Assembly: GCF_022698145.1 (NCBI RefSeq)
Contig: NZ_JALDAX010000002.1
Coordinates: 248,001 to 312,000, forward strand
Origin: Streptomyces spinosisporus
GTDB lineage: Bacteria; Actinomycetota; Actinomycetes; Streptomycetales; Streptomycetaceae
Direction: 5' to 3'
DNA length: 64,000 nt
The notes under the pieces were generated by a model. It was not told the origin of the DNA, did not search any database, and was given only the letters and a program-made list of their open reading frames with translations. Positions 16,562-26,545 of the stretch are shown here, one piece after another (within the stretch, counting starts at the first letter, position 1; each line of letters opens with the position of its first letter). The position numbers were made by a program, and so were the translations under genes.

Positions 16562-19500
16562 CTACCGGGCCACTCCCACGGGCTCCTCCGGCTCGCCCTC
16601 CCCGACGAAGGTCCGCCACAACTCGGCGTACACGCCGTCCAGTTGCAGCAGCTCCTCGTGGGTGCCGTCCTCCACAACCCGGCCGTGGTCCATCACCACG
16701 ACGCGGTCCGCGCGGGCGGCGGTGGTGAGGCGGTGGGCCACCACGAGCGTCGTGCGGCGGCCGGTGAGGCGGTCGGTGGCCTGGTTCACCTGGGCCTCCG
16801 TGGCCAGGTCCAGGGCGGCCGTCGCCTCGTCGAGGAGCAGGATGTCCGGGTCGACCAGCTCCGCGCGGGCCAGCGCGATCAGCTGGCGCTGGCCGGCGGA
16901 GAGGTTGCGGCCGCGCTCGGCGACCTCGTGGAGGTAGCCGCCGTCGAGCGTGGCGATCATCTCGTGCGCCCCGACCGCACGGGCCGCGGCCTCGACCTCG
17001 GCGTCGGTGGCGTCCGGGCGGCCGTAGGCGATGGCGTCGCGGACCGTGCCCGCGAAGAGGTACGCCTCCTGGGGGACCACGCCGAGCCGGTGGCGGTAGG
17101 AGGTGATGTCCAGCTCCCGCAGGTCCTGGCCGTCGACCCTCACCCGGCCGCCCGTCGGGTCGTAGAAGCGCGCCACCAGCTTGACGAGGGTCGACTTGCC
17201 CGCGCCGGTCTCGCCGACGAACGCGACCGTCTGCCCGGCCGGGATGCGCAGCTCGATGCCGCTGAGCGCGGCCTCGCCCTCGTCGCCCCTGCCGTACGCG
17301 AAGTGCACGTCCTCGAAGGCGACTTCGCCCCGCAGCGAGCGCACCTCGCGGGGTTGCTCGGCTGCTTCGGTGGAGGTCCTCTCCCGCAGCAGCTCCTGGA
17401 TCCGGCCGAGGGAGACCGTGGCCTGCTGATAGCCGTCGAAGACCTGGGAGAGCTGCTGGACCGGCGCGAAGAACAGGTCGATGTACAGCAGGTAGGCGAC
17501 CAGGGCGCCGGTCGTCAGGGTCGCGTCGTCGATCCGTCCCGCGCCCGCGATCAGCACGGCCGCCGCGGCGACGGACGACAGCAGCTGCACGAAGGGGAAG
17601 TACACCGAGATCAGGAACTGGCCCCGGATCCGCGCCTGCCGGTAGCTCTCGCTGCGCTCCGCGAACCGCCGCCCGCCGTCGCGCTCGCGCCGGAAGGCCT
17701 GCACGATCCGCAGCCCGGACACCGACTCCTGGAGGTCGGCGTTGACCACCGACACCCGCTCACGGGCCAGTTCGTACGCCTTCACACTCGCCCGGCGGAA
17801 GAAGAACGTGGCCACGATCAGCGGCGGCAGCGTGGCGAACACGACCAGCGCGAGCTGTACGTCGATCACCAGCAGGGCGGCCATGATGCCGAAGAAGGTG
17901 ACGACCGAGACGAAGGCGGTGACCAGTCCCGTCTGCAGGAACGTGGACAGCGCGTCGACGTCCGTCGTCATCCGGGTCATGATCCGCCCGGTCAGCTCCC
18001 GCTCGTAGTAGTCCAGTCCGAGCCGCTGCAGCTGGGAGAAGATCTTCAGGCGCAGGGAGTACAGCACCCGCTCGCCGGTCCGCCCGGTCATCCGGGTCTC
18101 GCCGCGCTGCGCCGCCCACTGCACCAGCACGGCGAGCAGCCCCAGCAGCGAGGCCGACCAGACCGCGCCGAGCGCCATCCGGGTGACGCCCTGGTCGATG
18201 CCGTGCCGGATCAGCACGGGGAGCGCGAGGCCCATGCCCGCGTCCACCGCGACCAGACCGAGGCTGACCAGCAGGGGCAGGCCGAAGCCGCGCAGCAGCC
18301 GCCTGAGGCCGTACGACTCCTCCGGCCGCACCGCCCGCGCCTCGTCGATGTCCGGGGTGTCGGTCGCCGGGGGCAGCGCGTCGACCTGGGCGAGGAGTTC
18401 GGGCGTGGCGGGCATGCCTTCGAGGGCCGTGTCCCTGGGCTCGCGGTCGCCGGTCCACAGCCGCGGGGTGACCCCGCGCTCGGCGTCGAACTCGGCGTCC
18501 AGCTCCTCGCGGACGGAGGTGTCCTCCTGGGGGCAGGCGGGCTGGGCGTGGCCGGGCGAGACGCCGCCCAGCTCGTCCGGGTCGGTCAGCAGCCGGCGGT
18601 AGAGGGCGGACCGTTCCTGCAGTTCCTCGTGGGTGCCGATGTCCGCGAGGCGGCCGGCGTCGAGGACGGCGATGCGGTCGGCGAGGCCCAGGGTGGAGCG
18701 GCGGTGCGCGATGAGCAGGGTCGTGCGGCCCTGCATGACGTGCCTCAGCGCCTCGTGGATCTCGTGCTCGACGCGGGCGTCCACGGCGGAGGTGGCGTCG
18801 TCGAGGACGAGCAGGCGCGGGTCGGCGAGGATCGCGCGGGCGAGCGCGACACGCTGGCGCTGGCCGCCGGAGAGGGTCAGGCCGTGCTCGCCGACCGTGG
18901 TGTCGTAGCCCTCGGGGAGCTCGCGGATGAAGCGGTCGGCCTGGGCGGCGCGGGCGGCCTCCTCGATCTGCTCGTCGCTCGCGTCGGGGCGGCCGTAGGC
19001 GATGTTGGCCCGGACCGTGTCGGAGAAGAGGAAGGAGTCCTCGGGGACCAGCCCGATCGCGGCCCGCAGCGAGTCGAGGGTGAGCTCGCGCACGTCGTGG
19101 CCGCCGACGAGGACGGCGCCGTGCGTGACGTCGTAGAAGCGCGGCAGCAGGAGCGAGACCGTCGACTTGCCGGAGCCGGAGGAGCCGACGACGGCGAGGG
19201 TCTCGCCGGGGCGGATCTCGAAGCTGAGGCCTTGGAGGACCGGTGCGGTCGTGCCGTCGTAGCCGAAGGAGACGTCGTCGAACTCGACGGTGGCGGGCGC
19301 GTCGGCGGGGAGCGTCTTCGTGCCGTCGGTCATCGACGGCTCGGTGTCGATCAGCTCAAGGACGCGTTCGGTGCCCGCCCGGGCCTGCTGGCCGACGGTG
19401 AGCACCATGGCGAGCATCCGGACCGGGCCGACCAGCTGGGCGAGGTAGGAGGAGAAGGCGACGAAGGTGCCGAGGGTGATGTGCCCGCGCACCGCGAGCC

Positions 19501-20293
19501 AGCCGCCCAGCGCCAGCATGGCGACCTGGCCGAGGGCCGGGACGGCCTGCAGGGCCGGGGTGAACGCGCTGTTCAGCCGGATGGTGCGCAGCCGCCCGGC
19601 GAAGAGCCTGCGGCCGACCTCGCGCAGCTTCCCGGTCTCCTGCTCCTCCTGCCCGAACCCCTTCACCACGCGTACGCCGCTCACCGCGCCGTCGACCACG
19701 CCCGCGACGGCGGCGGCCTGGGCCTGGGCGTACCAGGTGGCGGGGTGCAGCTTGGAGCGGCTGCGCCGGGCGATCCACCACAGGGCGGGGGCCACGGCGA
19801 GGGCGACCAGGGTGAGCGGCAGCGACAGCCAGGCCATGATCACCAGGGAGATCACGAACAGCAGCAGGTTCCCGATGGTCATCGGGAGCATGAAGAGCAG
19901 GCCCTGGATCAGCTGGAGGTCGCTGGTGGCCCGGCCGACGACCTGGCCGGTGGACAGCTCGTCCTGACGGCGGCCGTCGAGCCGGGTGATCGTCTCGAAC
20001 ATCTCGGTCCGCAGGTCGTGCTGGACGTCGAGGGCGAGCCGGCCGCCGTAGTAGCGGCGGATGTAGGTGAGGACGTAGACGAGGACGGCGGCGCCGATCA
20101 GGACGCCCGCCCAGGGGGCCATGGCGCGGCTGTGGTCGCCGATGACGTCGTCGATGATCACCTTGGTGACCAGCGGGACCAGCGCCATGACGGCCATGCC
20201 CGCCAGTGAGGAGCCCAGGGCCAGCACGACGTCCTTGGGGTAGCGCCATGCGTACCCCGCCAGTCGTCGTACCCATCCCCGTTGCATGCTCAC
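16562..20293 (-). CDS. Fused full-length ABC exporter (TMD-NBD-TMD-NBD)
   Basis: A 1,243-residue single-chain exporter that carries both halves normally encoded by two genes. Each half has six predicted membrane helices and an ATPase domain. NBD1 (Walker A GSSGSGKST near residue 370) has the signature LSGGQ but a Walker B ending LVLDDATSAVD, with Asp where the catalytic Glu is expected. NBD2 (GETGAGKST near residue 1027) has Walker B LLLDEATAALD but signature LSAGQ. The pattern predicts one degenerate and one active ATP site, as in heterodimeric MdlAB/TM287-288-type exporters. The GTG start has GGAGGG seven bases upstream. Cargo unknown. Confidence 0.9.
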   Translation of the reverse strand: MSMQRGWVRRLAGYAWRYPKDVVLALGSSLAGMAVMALVPLVTKVIIDDVIGDHSRAMAPWAGVLIGAAVLVYVLTYIRRYYGGRLALDVQHDLRTEMFETITRLDGRRQDELSTGQVVGRATSDLQLIQGLLFMLPMTIGNLLLFVISLVIMAWLSLPLTLVALAVAPALWWIARRSRSKLHPATWYAQAQAAAVAGVVDGAVSGVRVVKGFGQEEQETGKLREVGRRLFAGRLRTIRLNSAFTPALQAVPALGQVAMLALGGWLAVRGHITLGTFVAFSSYLAQLVGPVRMLAMVLTVGQQARAGTERVLELIDTEPSMTDGTKTLPADAPATVEFDDVSFGYDGTTAPVLQGLSFEIRPGETLAVVGSSGSGKSTVSLLLPRFYDVTHGAVLVGGHDVRELTLDSLRAAIGLVPEDSFLFSDTVRANIAYGRPDASDEQIEEAARAAQADRFIRELPEGYDTTVGEHGLTLSGGQRQRVALARAILADPRLLVLDDATSAVDARVEHEIHEALRHVMQGRTTLLIAHRRSTLGLADRIAVLDAGRLADIGTHEELQERSALYRRLLTDPDELGGVSPGHAQPACPQEDTSVREELDAEFDAERGVTPRLWTGDREPRDTALEGMPATPELLAQVDALPPATDTPDIDEARAVRPEESYGLRRLLRGFGLPLLVSLGLVAVDAGMGLALPVLIRHGIDQGVTRMALGAVWSASLLGLLAVLVQWAAQRGETRMTGRTGERVLYSLRLKIFSQLQRLGLDYYERELTGRIMTRMTTDVDALSTFLQTGLVTAFVSVVTFFGIMAALLVIDVQLALVVFATLPPLIVATFFFRRASVKAYELARERVSVVNADLQESVSGLRIVQAFRRERDGGRRFAERSESYRQARIRGQFLISVYFPFVQLLSSVAAAAVLIAGAGRIDDATLTTGALVAYLLYIDLFFAPVQQLSQVFDGYQQATVSLGRIQELLRERTSTEAAEQPREVRSLRGEVAFEDVHFAYGRGDEGEAALSGIELRIPAGQTVAFVGETGAGKSTLVKLVARFYDPTGGRVRVDGQDLRELDITSYRHRLGVVPQEAYLFAGTVRDAIAYGRPDATDAEVEAAARAVGAHEMIATLDGGYLHEVAERGRNLSAGQRQLIALARAELVDPDILLLDEATAALDLATEAQVNQATDRLTGRRTTLVVAHRLTTAARADRVVVMDHGRVVEDGTHEELLQLDGVYAELWRTFVGEGEPEEPVGVAR

Positions 20294-20423
20294 GCGGGTG
20301 CCCTCCGTCGGCTGTCCTGATCTTCCGGAAGGCACCAACACGCGATGAAGCGGATTTCATCCCTCCGCAACAATCCGGAGGGCGCCGGGGTCGGACGCGT
20401 ACGAGCAGCGGGCAGTACCCGGG

Positions 20424-21473
20424 TCAGACGCGTACGCGCAGGTAGTAGAAGCGGGTCGTCTGGGTCGCGCCCTGGTTGTCGTCGCTGACCAGGAGGACCT
20501 TCAGCCGGCCCCGGTCACGACCCGTGATCGTCATGCCCTCGATGTTGTCGAGGAGGGGGTTGGGCTGCGGCTGCTTGGCCGTGGCACCCAGGGAGGGGCA
20601 GTCCGCGATGTCGGCCAGCAGGCGCTTCTTGATCACCCGCACGCCGGCCTGGCCCGTGAGGTTCTCGATGCCGCTGGTGTCCGTCGCCCGGCGCGGGTCG
20701 GCCAGGTAGAGGCGGACGGTGTTGCCGACGCCCGCGGTGAAGCCGCGCTCCAGGACGAGCAGCCTGCCGTCGGGGGTGGCCTGCACCTCGGGGACGCCGA
20801 GGCCGGCGTCGATGCGGTACGCGTACTGCGCGCCGAGCCGGAAGTGGTCGCCCTTGGTCCGGGTCCAGGTCTGGAAGCGGACGAGGTCGGTGGAGTCGCC
20901 GGAGATCGCGTTCTCCATGGACGCGACAAGCGTGCGGCCGCCGGGCAGAAGGGTCAGACCCTCGAAGGTCTGGTTGGACGTGGCGCGCCCGGCCGGGGCG
21001 ACGAGGAGTGAGGAGGGGACGGGGAGGCGGTCGAGGATCCGGCCGTCGCGGGAGTAGCGGCGGATCGACGGTTCGGTCTCCGAGGTGATCAGCCGGGTGC
21101 CGTCCCGGTCGACGACCAGCCCCTCGCTGTCGAGCGCGGCGCCCTTCTCGTCGGCCAGTTGGACCACGCGCTCGGGCTGCAGCGTCCGCGCGTGGAGGCC
21201 GAAGAGCGAGGAGCGGTCGGCCAGGGCGGCGAGCGAGCCGTCCCTGTCCACGGCGAGCGCGGAGAAGTTGCCGACGAAGGTGCCCTCGTACGTCGTCTTG
21301 TCGAGCGCGTCGGAGAAGCGGTCGATGGAGACGGACGGTGAACAGGCGTGGTGCGTCGCGGAGTCGACGGCGGCGGGGGTGGCGGGGGTGGCCGTGGCGG
21401 GGGCGGCGGCGGTCAGGGCGGTGGTCGCCGCGAGGGCCGCGGTGGCGGTGGCGAGTACGGTTCTCAGACGCAT
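20424..21473 (-). CDS. Secreted esterase-like phytase-domain protein
   Basis: A 349-residue exported protein with an N-terminal signal (basic RLR, Ala-rich core, ATP/ATA region about residues 22-30). The rest matches the 'esterase-like activity of phytase' beta-propeller family: repeated strands such as FSALAVDRDGSLAALADR, SEGLVVDRDGTRLITSE, FEGLTLLPGGRTLVASMEN and NIEGMTITG. Each blade places a Glu or Asp near the propeller centre, usually for Ca2+ binding. Substrate is uncertain; phosphoesterase activity is a family-level guess. A GTG three codons upstream is an alternative start. Confidence 0.83.
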   Translation of the reverse strand: MRLRTVLATATAALAATTALTAAAPATATPATPAAVDSATHHACSPSVSIDRFSDALDKTTYEGTFVGNFSALAVDRDGSLAALADRSSLFGLHARTLQPERVVQLADEKGAALDSEGLVVDRDGTRLITSETEPSIRRYSRDGRILDRLPVPSSLLVAPAGRATSNQTFEGLTLLPGGRTLVASMENAISGDSTDLVRFQTWTRTKGDHFRLGAQYAYRIDAGLGVPEVQATPDGRLLVLERGFTAGVGNTVRLYLADPRRATDTSGIENLTGQAGVRVIKKRLLADIADCPSLGATAKQPQPNPLLDNIEGMTITGRDRGRLKVLLVSDDNQGATQTTRFYYLRVRV

Positions 21474-21627
21474 GGGCGCCACCGTAGGACGGGTCGGTGA
21501 CGGGCGGGAGACCCGCTCATGAAGGGTCGGCTCGCCGCCAGGTCCCCTTCGCGGGCCAGAACCCCTTCACAGGCAGGAGCCAGGTTCCCCACAGCGCGCG
21601 CTCACTCCCCCTCTGCACGATGCCCGG

Positions 21628-23895
21628 GTGACATCTGCCACCGATCCCCTCCCCCACACCCCGACCGTGTCCGCCGGTTGGCCCCCGCCCACCGCACCGG
21701 CGGCGCCCCCGGACAGGGCCCCGCGCTGGTCACTGCCCGCCCTGATCGCGATCCTGGTCCTGGCGGGAGTCCTGTACGCCTGGAACCTGTCGGACAGCAG
21801 CCTGAACAGCTTCTACAGCTCCGCCGTCTACAGCGGCACGCAGAGCTGGAAGGCGTGGTTCTTCGGCTCGCTCGACGCCGGCAACTTCATCACCGTCGAC
21901 AAACCGCCGTTCGCCCTCATGGTGATGGGCCTGTCCTGCCGTGTCCTCGGCTTCGGCACCTGGCAGATGATGGCGCCCGAGATCGGGGCCGCGCTCGGCA
22001 CGATCTGGATCCTGCACGCGTCCGTGAAGCGGTACTTCGGGCATGCGGCGGCCGCGATCGCGGCGCTGGTGCTCGCGCTGACGCCGATCACGGTCGCCAT
22101 CAACCGGGACAACAACCCCGACACGATCCTCGTCCTGCTGATGGTCGGGGGCGCGGCCCTCGCCCTGCGCGCCGTGCGCACCGACCGGCTGCTGCCGCTG
22201 ATCGGCTCCGCGGTCTGCTTCGGGCTCGCCTTCAACACCAAGATGCTCCAGGGCTACATCGCCCTGCCGGCCGTCTTCGCCGTGTACGTCTACGCCTCGA
22301 AGCTCGGCTGGAAGAAGAAGGCGCTCCATCTTGCGCTCGCGGCTCTCGCGCTGGCCGTCTCCAGTTTCTGGTGGGCGACGGCCGTCTCCCTCGTCCCCGC
22401 CGACGACCGCCCGTACATCGGCGGCTCGACCGACGGCTCGGCCTGGAACCTGATCATGGGCTACAACGGCCTGGGCCGGGTCTTCGGCGGCGAGGGCAAC
22501 GGCGGGGGCGGTGGGGGCGCCGGTGGCGGTGGGGGCGGGGGCACCTTCGCCGGGACCGCGGGCCTCGGCCGGATGTTCAACGACGTCCTCGGCGGCCAGA
22601 TCTCCTGGCTGATCCCCTTCGCGTTCCTCGCGCTCGTCGCCGGTCTGGTGCTGTGCGGCCGCGCCCCGCGCACCGACCCCACCCGCGCCGCGCTGGTGCT
22701 GTGGGGCGGCTGGCTCGTGCTGCACTACCTGACGTTCGCGATGGCCGAGGGCACGATGCACCCGTACTACACGACCGCGCTCGCGCCGGGCATCGCGGCG
22801 CTCACCGGTGGCGGCGGCGTGCTGCTCTGGCGCGCCTTCCGCAGCGGTGACGCGCGCTGGTCGTGGGTGCTGCCCGCCGGGCTCGCGGTCACCGGGCTCT
22901 GGGCGATCGTGCTGCTGCGCCGGGCCACCGGCTGGCACACCTGGCTGTGGCCGACCGTCGGTGTCGTCATGGCCCTCGCGGTCGTCGGCCTGTTCGTGTT
23001 CCGGTCGGGCAACCGGGTGCGCCTGCTGGCCGCGTCCGTCGCCGCGGCGATCGTGGCGGCCCTCGCGGGCCCGACGGCGTACGCCGCCTCACCCGCCTTC
23101 GACTCCTCCGCCGGCGGCATGATGGGCGGTTCGAACCCCACGGCGGGACCGTCGACCGGCGGCATGGGCGGCCCCGGCGGCGGATTCCGGGGCGGCCGCG
23201 GCGACTTCGGCGGCGGCGAGCTGCCGGGCGGCGCCCAGCGGGGCGGTACGCAGGCGGGTGGCGAAGTGCCGGGCGGCGCTCAGCAGGGCGGCGAGCTGCC
23301 CGGCGGCGGCAGCGGACAGCTGCCGGGCGGCGGCGAACTCCCGCAGGGCGGTGGGGCGCCGAGCGGCACACCTGGCGGCGCACCGAGCGGGCAGGGCGGT
23401 CAACAGGGCGGTACGAACGGCGAGTTCCCGGGCGGCGGCGACGCCCCCTCCGGAGGCCGAGGCGGTATGGGAGGAGGCATGGGCGGCGGCCGGGGAGGTG
23501 CCGACAGCGAGCTCATCTCCTACCTCAAGAAGCACCGGGACGGCGCCACCTGGCTGCTCGCGGTCTCCAACTCCCAGAGCGCGGGCCAGATCGAGCTGAC
23601 CGCCAAGGTCCCGGTCATCTCCATGTTCGGCTTCACCGGCTCCGACAAGGCGATGACCGTCGCCAAGCTCAAGGAGCTGGTGAAGAAGGGCGAGTTGCAC
23701 TACGTCCAGACCGGCGGCGGCATGGGCGGCGGCCCCGGCGGCGGCAACAGCGTCAGCACCGCGGTGACGAACTGGGTGCAGAAGCACGGGACGGCCGTGA
23801 AGGAGAGCGCGTACAGCAAGAGCTCCACGACCTCCGCGTCCTCTTCGTCGTCCACGTCCTCCCTCTACCGACTGGACCCGTCCGACGTCGGCTGA
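21628..23895 (+). CDS. GT39-family membrane glycosyltransferase (ArnT/YkcB-like)
   Basis: A 755-residue polytopic membrane protein of the protein-O-mannosyltransferase/ArnT superfamily that transfers a sugar from a polyprenyl-phosphate donor outside the membrane. The first extracytoplasmic loop holds the conserved acidic region (LDAGNFITVDKPPF, about residues 84-97), followed by about ten hydrophobic helices to residue ~490. A Gly-only stretch (about 288-312) and a long Gly-rich linker with repeated ELPGG units (about 495-625) lead to a small C-terminal soluble domain (ELISYLKKHRDGATWLLAV), as in YkcA/B-type proteins. GTG start at 21628. Confidence 0.88.
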   Translation: MTSATDPLPHTPTVSAGWPPPTAPAAPPDRAPRWSLPALIAILVLAGVLYAWNLSDSSLNSFYSSAVYSGTQSWKAWFFGSLDAGNFITVDKPPFALMVMGLSCRVLGFGTWQMMAPEIGAALGTIWILHASVKRYFGHAAAAIAALVLALTPITVAINRDNNPDTILVLLMVGGAALALRAVRTDRLLPLIGSAVCFGLAFNTKMLQGYIALPAVFAVYVYASKLGWKKKALHLALAALALAVSSFWWATAVSLVPADDRPYIGGSTDGSAWNLIMGYNGLGRVFGGEGNGGGGGGAGGGGGGGTFAGTAGLGRMFNDVLGGQISWLIPFAFLALVAGLVLCGRAPRTDPTRAALVLWGGWLVLHYLTFAMAEGTMHPYYTTALAPGIAALTGGGGVLLWRAFRSGDARWSWVLPAGLAVTGLWAIVLLRRATGWHTWLWPTVGVVMALAVVGLFVFRSGNRVRLLAASVAAAIVAALAGPTAYAASPAFDSSAGGMMGGSNPTAGPSTGGMGGPGGGFRGGRGDFGGGELPGGAQRGGTQAGGEVPGGAQQGGELPGGGSGQLPGGGELPQGGGAPSGTPGGAPSGQGGQQGGTNGEFPGGGDAPSGGRGGMGGGMGGGRGGADSELISYLKKHRDGATWLLAVSNSQSAGQIELTAKVPVISMFGFTGSDKAMTVAKLKELVKKGELHYVQTGGGMGGGPGGGNSVSTAVTNWVQKHGTAVKESAYSKSSTTSASSSSSTSSLYRLDPSDVG

Positions 23896-23912
23896 TGTCC
23901 CGCCAACCCCAC

Positions 23913-23947
23913 AACGGCCCCCGACCACCCGATCGGGGGCCGTTCTT
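23913..23947 (+). terminator. Rho-independent terminator after the GT39 gene
   Basis: AACGGCCCCC (23913-23922) pairs with GGGGGCCGTT (23935-23944), with a 12-base loop, and is followed by CTTC. Confidence 0.8.
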
Positions 23948-24033
23948 CACATACTGTTCATCGACACAGCCTCATGCCCATGCCAAGCTCCCCTTGCCGC
24001 CTCCGTTCAACCCGCGTAGATGGGGAGCCCTTT

Positions 24034-24837
24034 ATGTTGGCGACACGTATCCGGCGTCTGAAGTCGGTGGCGCTGGCCACCGCCGCCGTCCTGGCCGGTC
24101 TCACCGCCCCGGCCCTGACCGCGACTTCGGCCGCCGCCACGACGACCGACTACGACTCGACGTACTACAAGAACGCGATCGGCAAGACGGGCGCGAGCCT
24201 GAAGTCGTCCCTGCACACCATCATCAGCAGCCAGACCAAGATCTCCTACTCGGCGGTCTGGAACGCGCTGAAGGTGACCGACCAGGATCCGAACAACAGC
24301 AACAACGTGATCCTGCTCTACAGCGGAGTCTCCCGCAGCAAGTCCCTCAACGGCGGTGACGTCGGCGACTGGAACCGCGAGCACACCTGGGCCAAGTCCC
24401 ACGGCGACTTCGGCGAGGTCACCGGCCCCGGCACCGATCTGCACCACCTGCGCCCCGCGGACGTCCAGGTCAACAGCGTCCGCGGCAACAAGGACTTCGA
24501 CAACGGCGGCAGCGCCGTGGCCAACGGCGGCGGCAGCCTCACCGACTCCGACTCCTTCGAGCCGCGCGATGCGGACAAGGGCGACGTGGCCCGCATGATC
24601 CTCTACATGGCGGTGCGCTACGACGGCGGCGACGGCTTCGCCGACCTGGAGCCCAACGAGAAGGTCGACAACGGCTCCGCCCCGTACATCGGCAAGCTCT
24701 CCGTCCTCAAGCAGTGGAACGACGAGGACCCGCCGAGCGCCTTCGAGGAGAAGCGCAACCAGGTCATCTACGACACCTACCAGCACAACCGCAACCCGTT
24801 CATCGACCACCCGGAGTGGGTCGAGGCGATCTGGTAG
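24034..24837 (+). CDS. Extracellular endonuclease I family nuclease
   Basis: A 267-residue secreted nuclease of the EndA/NucM (endonuclease I, beta-beta-alpha-Me) family that degrades DNA and possibly RNA. The signal peptide spans residues 1-33 (RIRRLK, hydrophobic core, SAAA). The catalytic motif DWNREHTWAKSHGD carries the general-base His, followed by DLHHLRPADVQVN with further metal-site residues and GNKDF. GGGGAG lies seven bases before the ATG. It likely recycles nucleic acid outside the cell. It converges on the ThDP-enzyme gene. Confidence 0.93.
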   Translation: MLATRIRRLKSVALATAAVLAGLTAPALTATSAAATTTDYDSTYYKNAIGKTGASLKSSLHTIISSQTKISYSAVWNALKVTDQDPNNSNNVILLYSGVSRSKSLNGGDVGDWNREHTWAKSHGDFGEVTGPGTDLHHLRPADVQVNSVRGNKDFDNGGSAVANGGGSLTDSDSFEPRDADKGDVARMILYMAVRYDGGDGFADLEPNEKVDNGSAPYIGKLSVLKQWNDEDPPSAFEEKRNQVIYDTYQHNRNPFIDHPEWVEAIW

Positions 24838-24859
24838 GAACCGGCCGGCAGGAACCCAC

Positions 24860-26545
24860 TCAGCCGAGATGCGTCGGCGCGAACATCCGCAGCACCGCCG
24901 GGAGTACGACCACCGAGGGGCCCGGCTGTGACAGCGCCTTCGCCAGGTCGGTCTCCAGGGTCCCGGGGGTCGTACGCACCCCCGGGACCCCGAACGACTC
25001 GGCGAGGGCCACGAAGTCCGGGCGGGTCAGTTCCGTCGCCGTCGGCTCGCCGAAGGCGTCGGTCATGTACTCGCGCAGGATGCCGTAGCCGCCGTCGTCG
25101 ACGATCAGCCAGGTGACGTTCAGGTCGTACTGGCGGGCCGTCGCCAGTTCGGCGATGGAGTAGAGGGCGCCGCCGTCGCCGGACACCGCGAGGACCGGGT
25201 GGGTCGGGTCGGCCGCCGCCGCGCCGAGTGCCGCCGGGAAGCCGTAGCCGAGTCCGCCGGCGCCCTGGGCCGAGTGCATGGTGTTGGGCGACTTCGCGTC
25301 GAAGGCCGACCAGGCCCAGTAGGCGAGGATCGTCATGTCCCAGAAGGACGGGGAGCCGGCCGGCAGTGCGCGGCGGACGGACGCCAACACGTCCTGTTCC
25401 AAGGTGAGTTCCTGGCCGGAGATCCGGTCGGCGACCTTCGCGAGAAGCGTTCGTACGCGGTCGGGAGCGGTGGGGTCCGTTCGCTCGGAGACGGTCTCAA
25501 GGAGCGCCTGCAGGGCGAGGCGGGCGTCCGCGTGGATGCCGAGCGCCGGGTGGTTGGACTCCAGCTTGCCGAGGTCCGCCTCGATCTGGATCACTCGGCC
25601 GCGCGGCTTGAACGTGTGGTAGTTCGAGGAGAGTTCACCGAGGCCCGAGCCGACCACCAGCAGGACGTCCGCGTCCTCCAGAAGGTCGGTCGTGTGGCGG
25701 TCCTCCAGCCAGGACTGGAGGGAGAGGGGGTGCGTCCAGGGGAACGCGCCCTTGCCGCCGAAGGTCGTGACGACGGGAGCGTCGAGCTTCTCCGCCAGCT
25801 GCCGCAGCTTGCCCGAGGCGTCCGCCCGTACCACTCCCCCGCCCGCGATGATCGCGGGCCGCTCGGCGCGCGAGAGCAGGTCCGCGGCCACCGCGGTGAG
25901 TTCGGGGCGCGGCGGCAGCTCGTCCGGGGTGGCGTCGACCGCCGTCACCACCGGCAGGTGCGTCCCGGCGAGCAGGACGTCCTGCGGGATCTCCACCCAC
26001 ACCGGGCCGTGCGGTGCGGTCAGCGCCGACGTCCAGGCCTCGGCGATCGCGGAGGGGATCTGGGACTGGGTGCGGACCGTGTGGACGGACTTCACCACGC
26101 CCCTGAACGAGGCTGCCTGGTCGGGGAGTTCGTGCAGATAGCCGTGGCGTCCGCCGCCCAGTCCCGCCGTCGGGATCTGGCTGCTGATCGCGAGGACGGG
26201 CGCGGAGGCGGCGCGCGCCTCCTGCAGGGCCGCGAGCGAGGTGAGCGCGCCCGGGCCCGTCGACAGCAGGAGCGGGGCCGCCTCGCCGGTGATGCGGCCG
26301 TACGCGTCGGCCGCGAAGCCCGCGTTGTTCTCCACCCGCAGGCCGATGTACCGCAGGTCCGAGCGGCCGAGCGCGTCGAACATGCCGAGCGCGTGCTGGC
26401 CGGGCAGCCCGAACACGGTGGTCGCGCCGAGCCCGGCCAGCGTCTCCACGACCAGGTCTCCGCCGTTGCGGCCGGCGGGCGGGTTCAGCGCGGCCTCGGT
26501 CTGCGCGGCGGTCGGGCGGAGTTCCAGGTCGTGGTCGTGCGTCAC
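24860..26545 (-). CDS. ThDP-dependent decarboxylase/synthase, acetolactate synthase-like
   Basis: A 561-residue cytoplasmic enzyme with the three-domain POX/ALS fold. Glu72 ([15 protein letters not shown]) is the activating Glu for the thiamine cofactor, and the GDG-type Mg-ThDP motif is near residue 440-470 ([10 protein letters not shown]...VDDGGYGIL, with DD where many have NN). The GTG overlaps the ureohydrolase stop (GTGA). No regulatory subunit gene is nearby and the operon partner is a ureohydrolase, so branched-chain synthesis is unlikely. A 2-oxoacid decarboxylase such as a 2-ketoarginine decarboxylase (AruI type) is my preferred inference. Confidence 0.8.
   Translation of the reverse strand: MTHDHDLELRPTAAQTEAALNPPAGRNGGDLVVETLAGLGATTVFGLPGQHALGMFDALGRSDLRYIGLRVENNAGFAADAYGRITGEAAPLLLSTGPGALTSLAALQEARAASAPVLAISSQIPTAGLGGGRHGYLHELPDQAASFRGVVKSVHTVRTQSQIPSAIAEAWTSALTAPHGPVWVEIPQDVLLAGTHLPVVTAVDATPDELPPRPELTAVAADLLSRAERPAIIAGGGVVRADASGKLRQLAEKLDAPVVTTFGGKGAFPWTHPLSLQSWLEDRHTTDLLEDADVLLVVGSGLGELSSNYHTFKPRGRVIQIEADLGKLESNHPALGIHADARLALQALLETVSERTDPTAPDRVRTLLAKVADRISGQELTLEQDVLASVRRALPAGSPSFWDMTILAYWAWSAFDAKSPNTMHSAQGAGGLGYGFPAALGAAAADPTHPVLAVSGDGGALYSIAELATARQYDLNVTWLIVDDGGYGILREYMTDAFGEPTATELTRPDFVALAESFGVPGVRTTPGTLETDLAKALSQPGPSVVVLPAVLRMFAPTHLG

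Noticed and set aside
16505..20209. A 1,234-codon open frame on the plus strand opposite the ABC exporter gene
   Set aside because: It is antisense to a gene with clear ABC motifs, has no recognisable domain and biased composition; it results from high GC codon use on the other strand.
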